Positions 43,617 through 51,692 of a DNA stretch of 64,000 bases are shown here, in pieces (the first letter of the stretch is position 1; each line of letters opens with the position of its first letter). A model generated the notes under the pieces. That model saw only the letters and a list, made by a program, of their open reading frames with translations. It was not told the DNA's origin and searched no databases. Source of the DNA: Marinisporobacter sp. (GTDB lineage: Bacteria > Bacillota > Clostridia > Peptostreptococcales > Thermotaleaceae); assembly GCA_025210525.1 (NCBI GenBank), contig JAOARP010000008.1, positions 1-64,000 on the forward strand, given 5' to 3'. Made by a program: the position numbers and the translations under genes.

Positions 43617-45317
43617 TTGGAATATTTAAAGAAAAAATTAAATCAAATAGATGGCAAAGGCTATAAAGCTTATAAAGATATTCAAGGTACCTATAGAGGA
43701 GATACTTTTCTTCTTCATATAGATCATGTTCAGGCAGATCCTTTTGCCAGTCCATCTCGCATACGAGTTGAATTTTCAAAAGATACGGTGAAATTTGAAA
43801 AAAGCTTTTATGAAACAAAACATAGAAAAATCGCCTTTGAAGATTTTTTTGCTAGAGAAACTGCTAAACACATTCAATCTTACAATACCAATAAAAATGG
43901 TTCTGGAAAGAGTGGATTGATTTTAATAGATGCACCCGGTCAAGAAATACTAAAAAGAACGGCTGTCAAAGTAGCTGCTCAAAAAATAGAATTTCGTTTA
44001 TCTATTGGTCTTCCTGCAAGGGGGAGAACTATTTTAGGAAAACATGCTATAAGACTTCTTTGTGAAGATCTTCCTAGATTAATGAAAAAAGCTGTTTTTA
44101 ATTACAATAAAAAACGTCTCATCAATCATTTAGAATTAACAGACCAACAACAAGCTATTCGGAAATTTTTAAACGAAAATAAATATGTTTGCTTTATCGG
44201 AAATGATTCTATTTTGCCAAGAGAAAGTGGTATTAGCAACAAACCTCTAAAGTTTAAAGACGTAGTTCCCTTTGCATCACCCTCTTCTTTAGAAATTGAA
44301 ATTCCCATCCCTCACAGTGAACCTATAAGAGGTATGGCTATTCCAGAGGGAATTACCCTTATTGTTGGAGGCGGATATCATGGGAAAAGTACCTTATTAA
44401 AAGCAATGGAAAGAGGCATTTATAATCATATCCTTGGTGATGGAAGAGAATATGTTATTACTAATCCTACTGCCGTAAAAATAAGAGCAGAAGATGGAAG
44501 ACACGTTGAAAAGGTCAATATATCTCCATTCATCAACAACCTCCCATTTAATAAAGATACTACAAGATTTTCTACAGAAGACGCTAGCGGAAGCACTTCT
44601 CAAGCTACAAATATTATTGAAAGCTTAGAAATGAATAGTAAAGTTTTACTCATTGATGAGGATACTAGTGCTACAAACTTTATGATTCGTGATGGTCGCA
44701 TGCAGGAATTAGTTGGAAAAGAAAAGGAACCTATTACCCCTTTTATCGATAAAGCAAGACAATTATATGACAATCATAAAGTTTCTACGATTTTAGTCAT
44801 TGGTGGGTCAGGAGATTATTTTCATATTGCAGATCATATTATTATGCTAGACGAATACAAAGCTATAGATGTAACAACAAAAGGACGGGACATTGCAAAG
44901 AAGTTTGCCCATATAAGAAAAACAGAAGGTGGAACAGAATTTGGAGAAATTTCTAAGAGAACGATGAAAAATCAAAGCTTTAATCCTTATCGAGGAAAAA
45001 AAGAAAAAGTTGATGCAAAAGGACTTCACACCATCGTCTACGGTACATGTACTATTGATCTATCCTTTGTAGAGCAATTAATAGATCCTAGTCAAACTCG
45101 TGCCATTGCTCTTATGATAAAATATTTATCAAAAAATTTGATAGATAACACTACACCTCTTTTAACTCTTATTGAAAAATTATATATACAAATTGAGAAA
45201 AATGGACTAGAAATCATTTCTCCTTACAAGGGAAAACATCCTGGAAATTTGGCCCTTCCTCGAAAATTTGAATTATCCGCAGCAATCAATCGCCTACGTA
45301 CCCTTAAAGTAAAATAA
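43617..45317 (+). CDS. ABC-class P-loop ATPase (COG3044 type)
   Basis: This 566-residue predicted ATPase belongs to the family described as ABC-class ATPase (PF09818). There is an amino-terminal region of about 200 residues with GRTILGKHAIRLLCEDLPR. Then a P-loop ATPase core has Walker A LIVGGGYHGKSTLLKAMERG near residue 250, the signature-like EDASGSTSQATNIIESLE, and Walker B SKVLLIDEDTSATNFMIRD near 345. No membrane segments exist. The TTG at 43617 follows AGGAGG seven bases away, and a longer in-frame ATG lacks a ribosome site. It is conserved in many clostridia and other bacteria, but the function is unknown. A strong terminator follows. Confidence 0.85.
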   Translation: MEYLKKKLNQIDGKGYKAYKDIQGTYRGDTFLLHIDHVQADPFASPSRIRVEFSKDTVKFEKSFYETKHRKIAFEDFFARETAKHIQSYNTNKNGSGKSGLILIDAPGQEILKRTAVKVAAQKIEFRLSIGLPARGRTILGKHAIRLLCEDLPRLMKKAVFNYNKKRLINHLELTDQQQAIRKFLNENKYVCFIGNDSILPRESGISNKPLKFKDVVPFASPSSLEIEIPIPHSEPIRGMAIPEGITLIVGGGYHGKSTLLKAMERGIYNHILGDGREYVITNPTAVKIRAEDGRHVEKVNISPFINNLPFNKDTTRFSTEDASGSTSQATNIIESLEMNSKVLLIDEDTSATNFMIRDGRMQELVGKEKEPITPFIDKARQLYDNHKVSTILVIGGSGDYFHIADHIIMLDEYKAIDVTTKGRDIAKKFAHIRKTEGGTEFGEISKRTMKNQSFNPYRGKKEKVDAKGLHTIVYGTCTIDLSFVEQLIDPSQTRAIALMIKYLSKNLIDNTTPLLTLIEKLYIQIEKNGLEIISPYKGKHPGNLALPRKFELSAAINRLRTLKVK

Positions 45318-45356
45318 AAAATATCTTCACGCCTTTATAGGTGTGACGATATTTTT
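45317..45356. terminator. Bidirectional terminator between ATPase and tRNA-editing genes
   Basis: AAAAATATC with GATATTTTT, plus the inner pairing TCAC with GTGA and CCT with AGG. Confidence 0.8.
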
Positions 45357-45364
45357 ATTTTGCA

Positions 45365-45862
45365 TTATAGAATTTCTACATAAAAAACTTTATTTTTACA
45401 CCAGCTTAAAAACTTTTCAAAATCCTTATAAGCTATAGAAATGGTTGCTGTATTTACATTAGGATGAAAACAAATATACTCTGAACCTATTAAATCTTTA
45501 TCTAATAACACTTGTACATGCTTATCCTGATCATTTATCAGTCCAAAAGGTGTAACAGCACCGGGTGTAAGATCTAAATATTTTAGCAATCTTTCTTCTG
45601 AAGCAAAACTTAAATTCGTACTACAGATTTGCTTTGATAAACCTTTTAAATCTACTTTTTTGGAATCCATTAAAACAACAAGATAATGTTGATTTCCTTT
45701 TCTATTTCGAATGAAAAGATTTTTACAATGACTCCCTTGAATATCTATGTTCAACTGATTCGCTTCTTCAATAGTAAAAACTGGTTTATGTTCATAGGTA
45801 GTGTATTGTATTTTTAATTCCTCTAAAAGATCATATACCCTTCGTTCTTTATTCATAATCAT
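45365..45862 (-). CDS. Prolyl-tRNA editing protein, YbaK/ProX family
   Basis: This 165-residue trans-editing aminoacyl-tRNA deacylase removes mischarged amino acids (typically Ala from tRNA-Pro). YbaK fold markers are CKNLFIRNRKGNQHYLVVLM near residue 46, the glycine motif TPGAVTPFGLIND near 100 and FHPNVNTATISI near 135. The sequence is of the PrdX/ProXp-ala type rather than the YbaK/EbsC cysteine editors, judged from the N-terminal LLEELKIQYTTYEHKPVFT stretch. The start is either ATG 45862 or ATG 45856; GGGG lies 4 or 10 bases before. It stands alone on the minus strand. Confidence 0.88.
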   Translation of the reverse strand: MIMNKERRVYDLLEELKIQYTTYEHKPVFTIEEANQLNIDIQGSHCKNLFIRNRKGNQHYLVVLMDSKKVDLKGLSKQICSTNLSFASEERLLKYLDLTPGAVTPFGLINDQDKHVQVLLDKDLIGSEYICFHPNVNTATISIAYKDFEKFLSWCKNKVFYVEIL

Positions 45863-45898
45863 TTGTCCCCTTTATACTAAATTTCTCCAATTATTATA

Positions 45899-46033
45899 TC
45901 ATGAATCATCCTCTGTATCTTTTTTTCCCTCTATCATATCTTTTATAATCAAATCTATTTCATACTTACTTAATAACTCTTTTCTATATCTTTTCATCTT
46001 TTCTTCCAATAGATCAATTGTTTTATTTTCCAT
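45899..46033 (-). CDS. Small 44-residue ORF of unknown function
   Basis: This small ORF begins MENKTIDLLEEKMKRYRKEL and ends KKDTEDDS. A ribosome site GAGGTG lies seven bases before the ATG at 46033. The protein is highly charged and helix-forming, with no membrane segment. Its size and helical charge pattern recall Spo0E-like or other small regulators, but I see no clear SQELD motif and do not assign it. It lies 37 bases upstream of the tRNA-editing gene on the same strand and could be cotranscribed. Coding status is plausible because of the ribosome site. Confidence 0.55.
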   Translation of the reverse strand: MENKTIDLLEEKMKRYRKELLSKYEIDLIIKDMIEGKKDTEDDS

Positions 46034-46176
46034 AGTTTTCACCTCTTTTTTAGTATATTCTATTCTTCATTCCTTACTCATGATAAAAAAAATTTTAAAA
46101 GGTGTTATTTTTTGAAAAAGTGGGTATATATAAATCATGTGATACTAAAAAATTTAAAAACAAAGGAGAGTTATAT

Positions 46177-46551
46177 ATGAACAACTTAGGACAAATGATA
46201 CAAAGTGGAGATTGGAAAGGTGAAAAGCATGTACCGATCATTCATGCTTCTGAAAAAATAGAAAAGGAAGCATTAACAGAAATTAAAGTTTCTATTGGTG
46301 ATGCTATTAAACATCCTAATACAATGGAGCATCATATTTCATGGTTTAAACTATTCTTCTTACCTGAAAATGGAAAGTTTCCTATTGAATTAGGTACTTT
46401 TGAATTTAGAGCTCATGGTGAAGGGAATATTTTTGATGAACCGTGCGTATCTACTTATGCAAAGTTCGAAAAATCAGGAACGCTTTACGCATTAAGCTAT
46501 TGTAATCTTCATGGATTATGGGAAAGTTCAAAAGAAATTATTGTTGAATAA
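46177..46551 (+). CDS. Class II superoxide reductase (neelaredoxin)
   Basis: This 124-residue protein reduces superoxide to peroxide at a mononuclear iron centre using electrons from rubredoxin or similar donors. Iron ligands visible by family position are H18, H46, H52, C109 and H112 (KHVPII, AIKHPNTMEHH and SYCNLHGLW). There is no amino-terminal desulforedoxin domain, which makes it a class II superoxide reductase rather than desulfoferrodoxin. The ATG at 46177 sits behind AAAGGAGAG. Such enzymes mark an anaerobic, oxygen-exposed lifestyle. A terminator follows. Confidence 0.92.
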   Translation: MNNLGQMIQSGDWKGEKHVPIIHASEKIEKEALTEIKVSIGDAIKHPNTMEHHISWFKLFFLPENGKFPIELGTFEFRAHGEGNIFDEPCVSTYAKFEKSGTLYALSYCNLHGLWESSKEIIVE

Positions 46552-46558
46552 ACCAATT

Positions 46559-46590
46559 AAGCCACAAATAGATATATCTATTGTGGCTTT
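46559..46590 (+). terminator. Terminator after superoxide reductase gene
   Basis: AAGCCACAA and TTGTGGCTT arms enclose an AT-rich inner palindrome and are followed by TCTTAATT. Confidence 0.7.
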
Positions 46591-46687
46591 CTTAATTAAA
46601 AAATACCCTTTTATTACTTAATCCTCATAATTCTTAGGATTTATTGTATAATATTAAATAAATACCATAAGTAGAGGATTGATTTAA

Positions 46688-47305
46688 TTGATAAATTTTA
46701 AAAAGCTTTTTTATTTTTTAATCGGTAGCGTCTATATTCCCGATGAACTATTAAAAACTAATGAAAAAACCCTTCTCCATATATCCGATACGCCTGCTAA
46801 CTTTTTTTCAGTATTAAATTTTTTAATATCCAAGCTGCAACCAGATTATATTATACACACAGGAGATTTAGTTGATAATATTAAGCTCGAAATCTATCCT
46901 TATAGACTAGATGAATATAAAAAGAAAGTCCCTCAGCTCATTGGTCTATTAGAAAATTCTTCTGCTAAAAAAGTCTATTTAGCTTTAGGAAATCATGACG
47001 ACAAAAAAATCGTTAATAATATAACAAAAAGAACCCAAATTGTAGAAAAAAGTGCTATAATTAATCTTGAAGATCTAGAAATAAAAATCACTCATTTTCC
47101 TGATGAAATAAGAAAGTCTTCATCTCAATACAATTTATTTGGTCATGATGTTACAATTAACAGTAAGATAGAAGATGAAAAAATTTATCTAAATGGGATT
47201 TTAGGCATCAATATCATTTTACTTAAGAGCAAAAGAATATTTACGCTACCATATCCCTATGGTACAGATGACAGTCGATTAGGTAAGTTCAAAATTGGAT
47301 TTTAA
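46688..47305 (+). CDS. Metallophosphoesterase-like protein with altered first motif
   Basis: This 205-residue protein resembles calcineurin-like phosphoesterases: HTGDLVDN (GDxxD) near residue 57, LALGNHDDK (GNHD) near 100 and FGHDVT near 155. The first family motif (D-x-H) reads HISDTPANF, with threonine-proline instead of x-His, and the last GHxH is degenerate (GHDVT), so metal binding may be altered. The start is a TTG at 46688 behind GAGG. It runs to within 14 bases of the next gene, whose product is unknown, and is probably co-translated with it. No signal peptide is seen. Confidence 0.65.
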   Translation: MINFKKLFYFLIGSVYIPDELLKTNEKTLLHISDTPANFFSVLNFLISKLQPDYIIHTGDLVDNIKLEIYPYRLDEYKKKVPQLIGLLENSSAKKVYLALGNHDDKKIVNNITKRTQIVEKSAIINLEDLEIKITHFPDEIRKSSSQYNLFGHDVTINSKIEDEKIYLNGILGINIILLKSKRIFTLPYPYGTDDSRLGKFKIGF

Positions 47306-47318
47306 ATGGGGGGATATT

Positions 47319-48320
47319 ATGTTTTCTATCATAAGAAGTGGTCCAAAGATTTTAATTTTAGAAAGCTCTTATATTGGTGAAGTCATTAATTATTTTAAAA
47401 GTCATTTCAATGCTTTTCAATGTAATATAGATACAGCCTTTGAAAAATCTAATGAAGATAATATCGTCATTTTATTAACAGAAAAAATGAAAGATCTCCT
47501 TAATTTGACAGATATAAAAGATATGTTGATAGTAAAAGGAGAAGTTGACGAAGTTTTAAGTCACATTTTAAACCATCAAAAATATGATCTCGTATCTCGT
47601 TCAAGAATTGCTCCAAGAATCATTATTATGAGATACTTTGGTGATATTGAAAAGGTAGTCAATGAAGTTCAAGAAGATTATCATGCACACATAGGTACCT
47701 TTGATGAAATACTAGAAAAAAACAATAAGGGTACGGTCATTGCTTTTACAAAGCATCCCTTGAACCATCCTATTAGTCTTTCAAATATATACGAAAAATC
47801 TTTATTGATTCATGAAAACCATTCTACTCTCATGAAAGATTTAAGAATTCATGATTTAAAATATTTAAATATTGGACTAGCTAACAAAGATTGGTACGAA
47901 CTACATATTAAAATATACGATAGCTACGGCGAATATGCTCTTCACTACGAAAGACTTGTTCACATTATGGAAAATCTACAGCTTGGATTGATCTTAGGAG
48001 AATCCTGGGGAACAGATGCAGCCACTATATTTTATTCTGTTGGTATTTATCGTATCCGTTTTTTCACCTTTTATGAACCTTCCTACATAAAAAAGATGCT
48101 TTTAGGTCTTGAATATCTAGACGATGGTACACGAATTGTTGATCTAGACCTTTATCATAAAAGAAAAAAGGTCTATTGGAGTGATTTAAAAAATAAAGAA
48201 AAAAGAACAAAAACCTCATTAAGTAAAATATATAGAGATCGAATCCTTTCAACTTTAGAAAAAGATGCATTAGAAGAATTATTTATATTAGAAGAAAAAA
48301 TCTTAAATACAAGATATTAA
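47319..48320 (+). CDS. Conserved protein of unknown function (333 residues)
   Basis: This 333-residue cytoplasmic protein begins MFSIIRSGPKILILESSYIG. It has a central alpha/beta region with GDIEKVVNEVQEDYHAHIGT and a C-terminal part rich in lysine and tyrosine (KKVYWSDLKNKEKRTKTS). No signal peptide, membrane helix or known motif is found. The start is the ATG at 47319, behind GGGGGGATATT. It follows the metallophosphoesterase-like gene closely. I do not recognise the family. Confidence 0.6.
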   Translation: MFSIIRSGPKILILESSYIGEVINYFKSHFNAFQCNIDTAFEKSNEDNIVILLTEKMKDLLNLTDIKDMLIVKGEVDEVLSHILNHQKYDLVSRSRIAPRIIIMRYFGDIEKVVNEVQEDYHAHIGTFDEILEKNNKGTVIAFTKHPLNHPISLSNIYEKSLLIHENHSTLMKDLRIHDLKYLNIGLANKDWYELHIKIYDSYGEYALHYERLVHIMENLQLGLILGESWGTDAATIFYSVGIYRIRFFTFYEPSYIKKMLLGLEYLDDGTRIVDLDLYHKRKKVYWSDLKNKEKRTKTSLSKIYRDRILSTLEKDALEELFILEEKILNTRY

Positions 48321-48348
48321 AGCCATTTCTTTTTAAAGAAATGGCTTT
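48319..48348 (+). terminator. Terminator after unknown gene at 47319
   Basis: Perfect 14-base arms AAAGCCATTTCTTT and AAAGAAATGGCTTT with a 2-base loop. Confidence 0.8.
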
Positions 48349-48451
48349 ATTTTCATACCTATAAGTATTTTTCAGAACACAGGTTCTAATAAATATGCTA
48401 TAATAAATCAGAACATACGTTTTAATTATTTTAAAAAGGATGGTTTATTAT

Positions 48452-49078
48452 ATGAATGGTAAAACACATATGTTATTTGGTTCTGTAGCTAGTTTATATT
48501 TACTTCCTAAGTTAGGCTATGAACCAGTCCTCACTACAACTGCAGCAGCTTTAATCGGTTCTTTGATTCCTGATATGGATCATCCCAAAGCAAAGATCAA
48601 TCAAAAGATTCTTCCTATGAAAAATAAAGTAGGCAAAATTTTATTTTATTGTGGTATTGGAGGTTTTTTACTTTATCGCTATGGTCTTGAAAATCGCTTG
48701 ACCTTTGCCTCAGCCATTATATTAATTTTAATTGGCTTATCTCAACATAGGAGCTTCACCCATAGCATTTTAGGCATCGGTAGTATAGCTTCTATTGCCT
48801 TTTTTGTTCTCAAGAATACCCTGCCCCTTTCCATTATTTTGTCCTTTATTATCGGTCTTATTTCCCACCTCATAGGAGACTTTATGACCGTTGCAGGAAT
48901 TGAGCTTTTTTATCCCTTTAGCAATAAAAAATATCGATTTGTATTAACAATTTCTTCTGGCAATATGGCTGAAACGCTTATTGGTTTATTCTTTATTTAT
49001 TTAATCATAAACTTTTATATACAAAACGGCTTTTCTATGAGCTTCTTTTATAGCTTGTTCCATATGATTACCCATTAA
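48452..49078 (+). CDS. YdjM/DUF457-type membrane-bound metal-dependent hydrolase
   Basis: This 208-residue membrane protein has about five hydrophobic helices. The family motif is MNGKTHMLFGSVASLY at the start, IGSLIPDMDHPKAKIN near residue 38, HRSFTHSILGIG near 95 and GDFMTVAGIELFYPF near 140. These histidines and aspartates are the predicted metal ligands (H, D, H, D pattern). The ATG at 48452 is chosen; GG lies 12 bases upstream, and the ATG at 48440 lies at the ribosome site. It is distantly related to phospholipase-C-type and other LexA-regulated inner-membrane hydrolases. The function is unknown. Confidence 0.8.
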   Translation: MNGKTHMLFGSVASLYLLPKLGYEPVLTTTAAALIGSLIPDMDHPKAKINQKILPMKNKVGKILFYCGIGGFLLYRYGLENRLTFASAIILILIGLSQHRSFTHSILGIGSIASIAFFVLKNTLPLSIILSFIIGLISHLIGDFMTVAGIELFYPFSNKKYRFVLTISSGNMAETLIGLFFIYLIINFYIQNGFSMSFFYSLFHMITH

Positions 49079-49109
49079 AAAACCACTCTTCCTTTAGAAG
49101 AGTGGTTTT
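49079..49109. terminator. Bidirectional terminator between ydjM-like gene and uraA
   Basis: AAAACCACTCTTC and GAAGAGTGGTTTT arms (13 bases), shared by the convergent genes. Confidence 0.85.
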
Positions 49110-49121
49110 CCTTATAATCAA

Positions 49122-50384
49122 TTATTTTGTTCCATTTAATAATCCATTTAATGTTACTCCTACTATTGCTGCAAGGCTTAGTCCTGATATCTTAACAGAT
49201 GCAGTTATTGGGATGGCAATAGCTATACCTGTGTACTTTTCGATATAAGCTGCTCCTAATCCAAGGATTAAAATGGTTGCCATAACAATTACATTTTTAG
49301 TATTAAATACTACCTTCTCATTTTTTATTGTCTTTACTCCGATTAGTGAAATCATACTAAAGAGCATCAAGCTTATTCCACCCATTACTGGTACAGGAAT
49401 GGTTCTTAAGAATCCTCCAATCTTAGCTACAAATCCTAATATGATTGCAAATACTGCTGCTAATCTTAATATGGCAGGATCATAATTTTTTGTGATTGCT
49501 AAAACTCCTGTGTTTTCTCCATAAGTAGTATTCGCTGGTCCTCCTATAAACCCTGCAAATAATGTTGCCAATCCATCTCCTAAAAGAGTACGATTTAGAC
49601 CTGGGTCTTCAATGAAGTTTTTCCCTACTACTTGCCCATTTGTTGTAATATCTCCTATATGCTCCATAAATACTGCAAGGATTACTGGTGCAATGATGGC
49701 AATAGCCCCTGCTTCAAATTTTGGAAGAGTAAAGCTTGGCATTGCTAAAACTGGTATTTCTTTCATTCCACTTAGATCTACAATTCCCATTTGTAAGGAA
49801 ACTAAATATCCTACTACTACTCCTGTTAAGATAGATAATTGCTTTGAAAATCCTTTCCCCTTTAATGTAATAGTCAGTGCTACACATAGAGTAATTGCTG
49901 CTACAATGAAGTTACTTTTTGCCATACCGTAGGCTACAGGTACAAGATTTAAACCAATTACCATAATCATTGGACCTACTACTTGAGCTGGTAAGAATTT
50001 TTTTATTTTATCTACACCTATTTTTTTAATAATCAAGGACATCATTACATATAATAATCCTGCTACAATAATTCCACCTTGTGCATAAGTTAAATCTCCA
50101 TTATACATTTCTTTAACAGTCAAAATAACTGGAATAAATGCGAAAGATGATCCTAAAAATACAGGAACTTTTCCTTTTGTTACTAGATGAAATAATAATG
50201 TTCCTACTCCTGCTGCTACTAATGCAACCGATGTATCAAGACCTGTCAATATAGGAACTAAAACCGTTGCTCCAAACATAGCCACTAAATGTTGAAGAGC
50301 TAATATTACTTTTTTTGCTGAATCAAATCCTGCTGTATTGCTTTTTTCTTTTACATTAGATTTCCTTAATATATTTTCTGACAT
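49122..50384 (-). CDS. uraA: Uracil permease (NCS2 family)
   Basis: This 420-residue membrane permease imports uracil with protons. It is of the NCS2 family with about fourteen helices: ILALQHLVAMFGATVLVPIL near residue 28, GGIIVAGLLYVMMSLIIKKI near 100 and the signature GPANTTYGENTGVLAITKNY near 285. The start is an ATG behind AAAGGAGG. The leader carries two PyrR-binding sites; one precedes a transcription terminator and the other overlaps structures at the ribosome site. UMP levels should therefore shut down uptake. The symbol pyrP is an alternative used in Bacillus. Confidence 0.95.
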   Translation of the reverse strand: MSENILRKSNVKEKSNTAGFDSAKKVILALQHLVAMFGATVLVPILTGLDTSVALVAAGVGTLLFHLVTKGKVPVFLGSSFAFIPVILTVKEMYNGDLTYAQGGIIVAGLLYVMMSLIIKKIGVDKIKKFLPAQVVGPMIMVIGLNLVPVAYGMAKSNFIVAAITLCVALTITLKGKGFSKQLSILTGVVVGYLVSLQMGIVDLSGMKEIPVLAMPSFTLPKFEAGAIAIIAPVILAVFMEHIGDITTNGQVVGKNFIEDPGLNRTLLGDGLATLFAGFIGGPANTTYGENTGVLAITKNYDPAILRLAAVFAIILGFVAKIGGFLRTIPVPVMGGISLMLFSMISLIGVKTIKNEKVVFNTKNVIVMATILILGLGAAYIEKYTGIAIAIPITASVKISGLSLAAIVGVTLNGLLNGTK

Positions 50385-50391
50385 AAAAAAA

Positions 50392-50459
50392 CCTCCTTTG
50401 ATTTTTTAAGGAGAAAGTATCGTACTTCTCCTTTTTCAGCCTCTCTGGACCGAATTAAA
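50392..50459 (-). promoter_or_regulatory. Second PyrR-binding site, ribosome-site proximal
   Basis: The site GGTCCAGAGAGGCT (within 50437-50452) forms a PyrR hairpin with the flanking CCTTT and AAAGG. It shares AAGG with the following hairpin AAGGAGAAGTA/TACTTTCTCCTT (50408-50433), which has no T-run. CTCCTT of that hairpin can instead pair with AAAGGAGG, the ribosome site (50392-50399). The arrangement predicts translational control rather than transcription termination. Confidence 0.75.
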
Positions 50460-50486
50460 AGGCAACTATTTTAAGTTACATAAAAA

Positions 50487-50575
50487 AACTTCTTGCCTAC
50501 TGACAAGAAGTTATAACCCCATGCAAATTCACATAAGTATTTCCTCTCTTGTCAGCCTCTCTGGACTGAATTAAA
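50487..50575 (-). promoter_or_regulatory. First PyrR-binding site with transcription attenuator
   Basis: The site CAGTCCAGAGAGGCTG (50553-50568) precedes the antiterminator strand GACAAGA and a terminator AACTTCTTG/CAAGAAGTT (50487-50512) followed by TTTTTTTATG. CTTCTTG takes part in either antiterminator or terminator. This matches the PyrR anti-antiterminator scheme known from Bacillus pyr genes. Confidence 0.88.
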
Positions 50576-50597
50576 GATCTCTTTTCAATTCTAAGTT

Positions 50598-50626
50598 ATT
50601 ATAGCATCTTTTCTTCTTAGGTGCAA
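50598..50626 (-). promoter_or_regulatory. Sigma-A promoter of uraA
   Basis: On the minus strand there is TTGCAC (50626-50621), a 17-base spacer and TATAAT (50603-50598). Transcription enters the PyrR leader. Confidence 0.85.
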
Positions 50627-50680
50627 TATAATTTCTTTAATAACTTTTAAAAAAATAGCAAGGACTTTTTTGTCTAAAAA

Positions 50681-50689
50681 TGTTATAAT
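50681..50689 (+). promoter_or_regulatory. Extended -10 promoter candidate for the 101-residue gene
   Basis: TG-T-TATAAT at 50681-50689, 34 bases before the ATG, with no good -35. Confidence 0.45.
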
Positions 50690-50722
50690 AAACTTGAAAT
50701 TTTATATAGAAAGGATTATGCT

Positions 50723-51028
50723 ATGGATACTTTAAATCAATTTGTAAAATACGTAAAATTTGATGAAGAAAAAAGAATATTAATTTCTCTACAAAATCAA
50801 TTTGAAAGCTATTTACAAGATCAAAAAGTTAGATCTATGTTAAAAGATGCTGCACAGTCTATATTAAAGGACGACTTTGTTCAACTTGAGATAGGTAAAA
50901 ACGTGTGTAGACTTACTGTAGCTGATGGTACAGAAGAAAAGAATTTAGAGCTTGTAAAAACAGAACTTGTAAAAGGACTCGAAATGGCTATGGCTTTTTT
51001 ACAAATGCAAAATATGAAGGATCAATAA
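50723..51028 (+). CDS. Small protein of unknown function (101 residues)
   Basis: This 101-residue protein, MDTLNQFVKYVKFDEEKRIL onward, is mostly predicted alpha-helical and acidic, with no membrane segment and no signal peptide. It ends MAMAFLQMQNMKDQ. Behind AGAAAGG the ATG is well placed. It is divergent from uraA and followed by a strong terminator. I do not recognise the family. Confidence 0.65.
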   Translation: MDTLNQFVKYVKFDEEKRILISLQNQFESYLQDQKVRSMLKDAAQSILKDDFVQLEIGKNVCRLTVADGTEEKNLELVKTELVKGLEMAMAFLQMQNMKDQ

Positions 51029-51057
51029 AAGATTGACAATTTTTCTGTCAATCTTTT
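51027..51057 (+). terminator. Terminator after the 101-residue gene
   Basis: AAAAGATTGACA and TGTCAATCTTTT arms with a 7-base loop. Confidence 0.85.
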
Positions 51058-51086
51058 ATTTTTACATAAATTATTTATTGTAAAGC

Positions 51087-51437
51087 TTACTTCTCTTTTT
51101 TGCAAAATCTCATGTCTATAAAATATTCTTGATCTTTCACTTCAATAAAATGATCTTTATAATCTATTTCAAAGTTCACAATTGAAGAATGTATATCTAT
51201 ATTTCTTAATAAATGGATTGTACAAATATGACTACTTTCTAAAGTAGAAAACCTAAATAGTATTCCCTTCACAGCAGAAAACTGCATTCTTGAATGTAAT
51301 CCTATCCCTTCCTCTATATATACGTTCAAGGTTCTATTTTCTATAGGAATCAATAAATCTACATCATTTTCTTCTTCTCTTATGATTCTTACTTCAAAAT
51401 CATGCTCTATATAAAAATTCTCATTGTTATAAATCAA
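51087..51437 (-). CDS. Small protein of unknown function (116 residues)
   Basis: This 116-residue protein begins LIYNNENFYIEHDFEVRIIR and has many acidic residues and a beta-strand-like pattern; there are no membrane helices. The start is a TTG at 51437 behind AAAGGAG. It converges with the 101-residue gene and diverges from the PBP gene. I do not recognise a family. Confidence 0.6.
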   Translation of the reverse strand: MIYNNENFYIEHDFEVRIIREEENDVDLLIPIENRTLNVYIEEGIGLHSRMQFSAVKGILFRFSTLESSHICTIHLLRNIDIHSSIVNFEIDYKDHFIEVKDQEYFIDMRFCKKEK

Positions 51438-51692
51438 CAGTATCTTCTCCTTTTTAAATCTATTTACGAAGCATTCCTTTATGATAAATTCTTCAATCGC
51501 CCCCCACGTACTATATCATGATCATATCAAAATATTTTCCTAATAACAATATAACATATTCCGTCATACACTCCTATCAATAGATATATTCTTTTTTTCA
51601 TTAACAACCCCTCATTCATATGATATAATTGTGAGTAGTTGTGTCCAATTATTTTTATACTTTTTTCTTTCTGTATTAGGAGGGGATTTACT

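Noticed and set aside
45899-46033. Small ORF considered as a Spo0E-like phosphatase.
   Set aside because: The size is right but the characteristic SQELD motif is absent.
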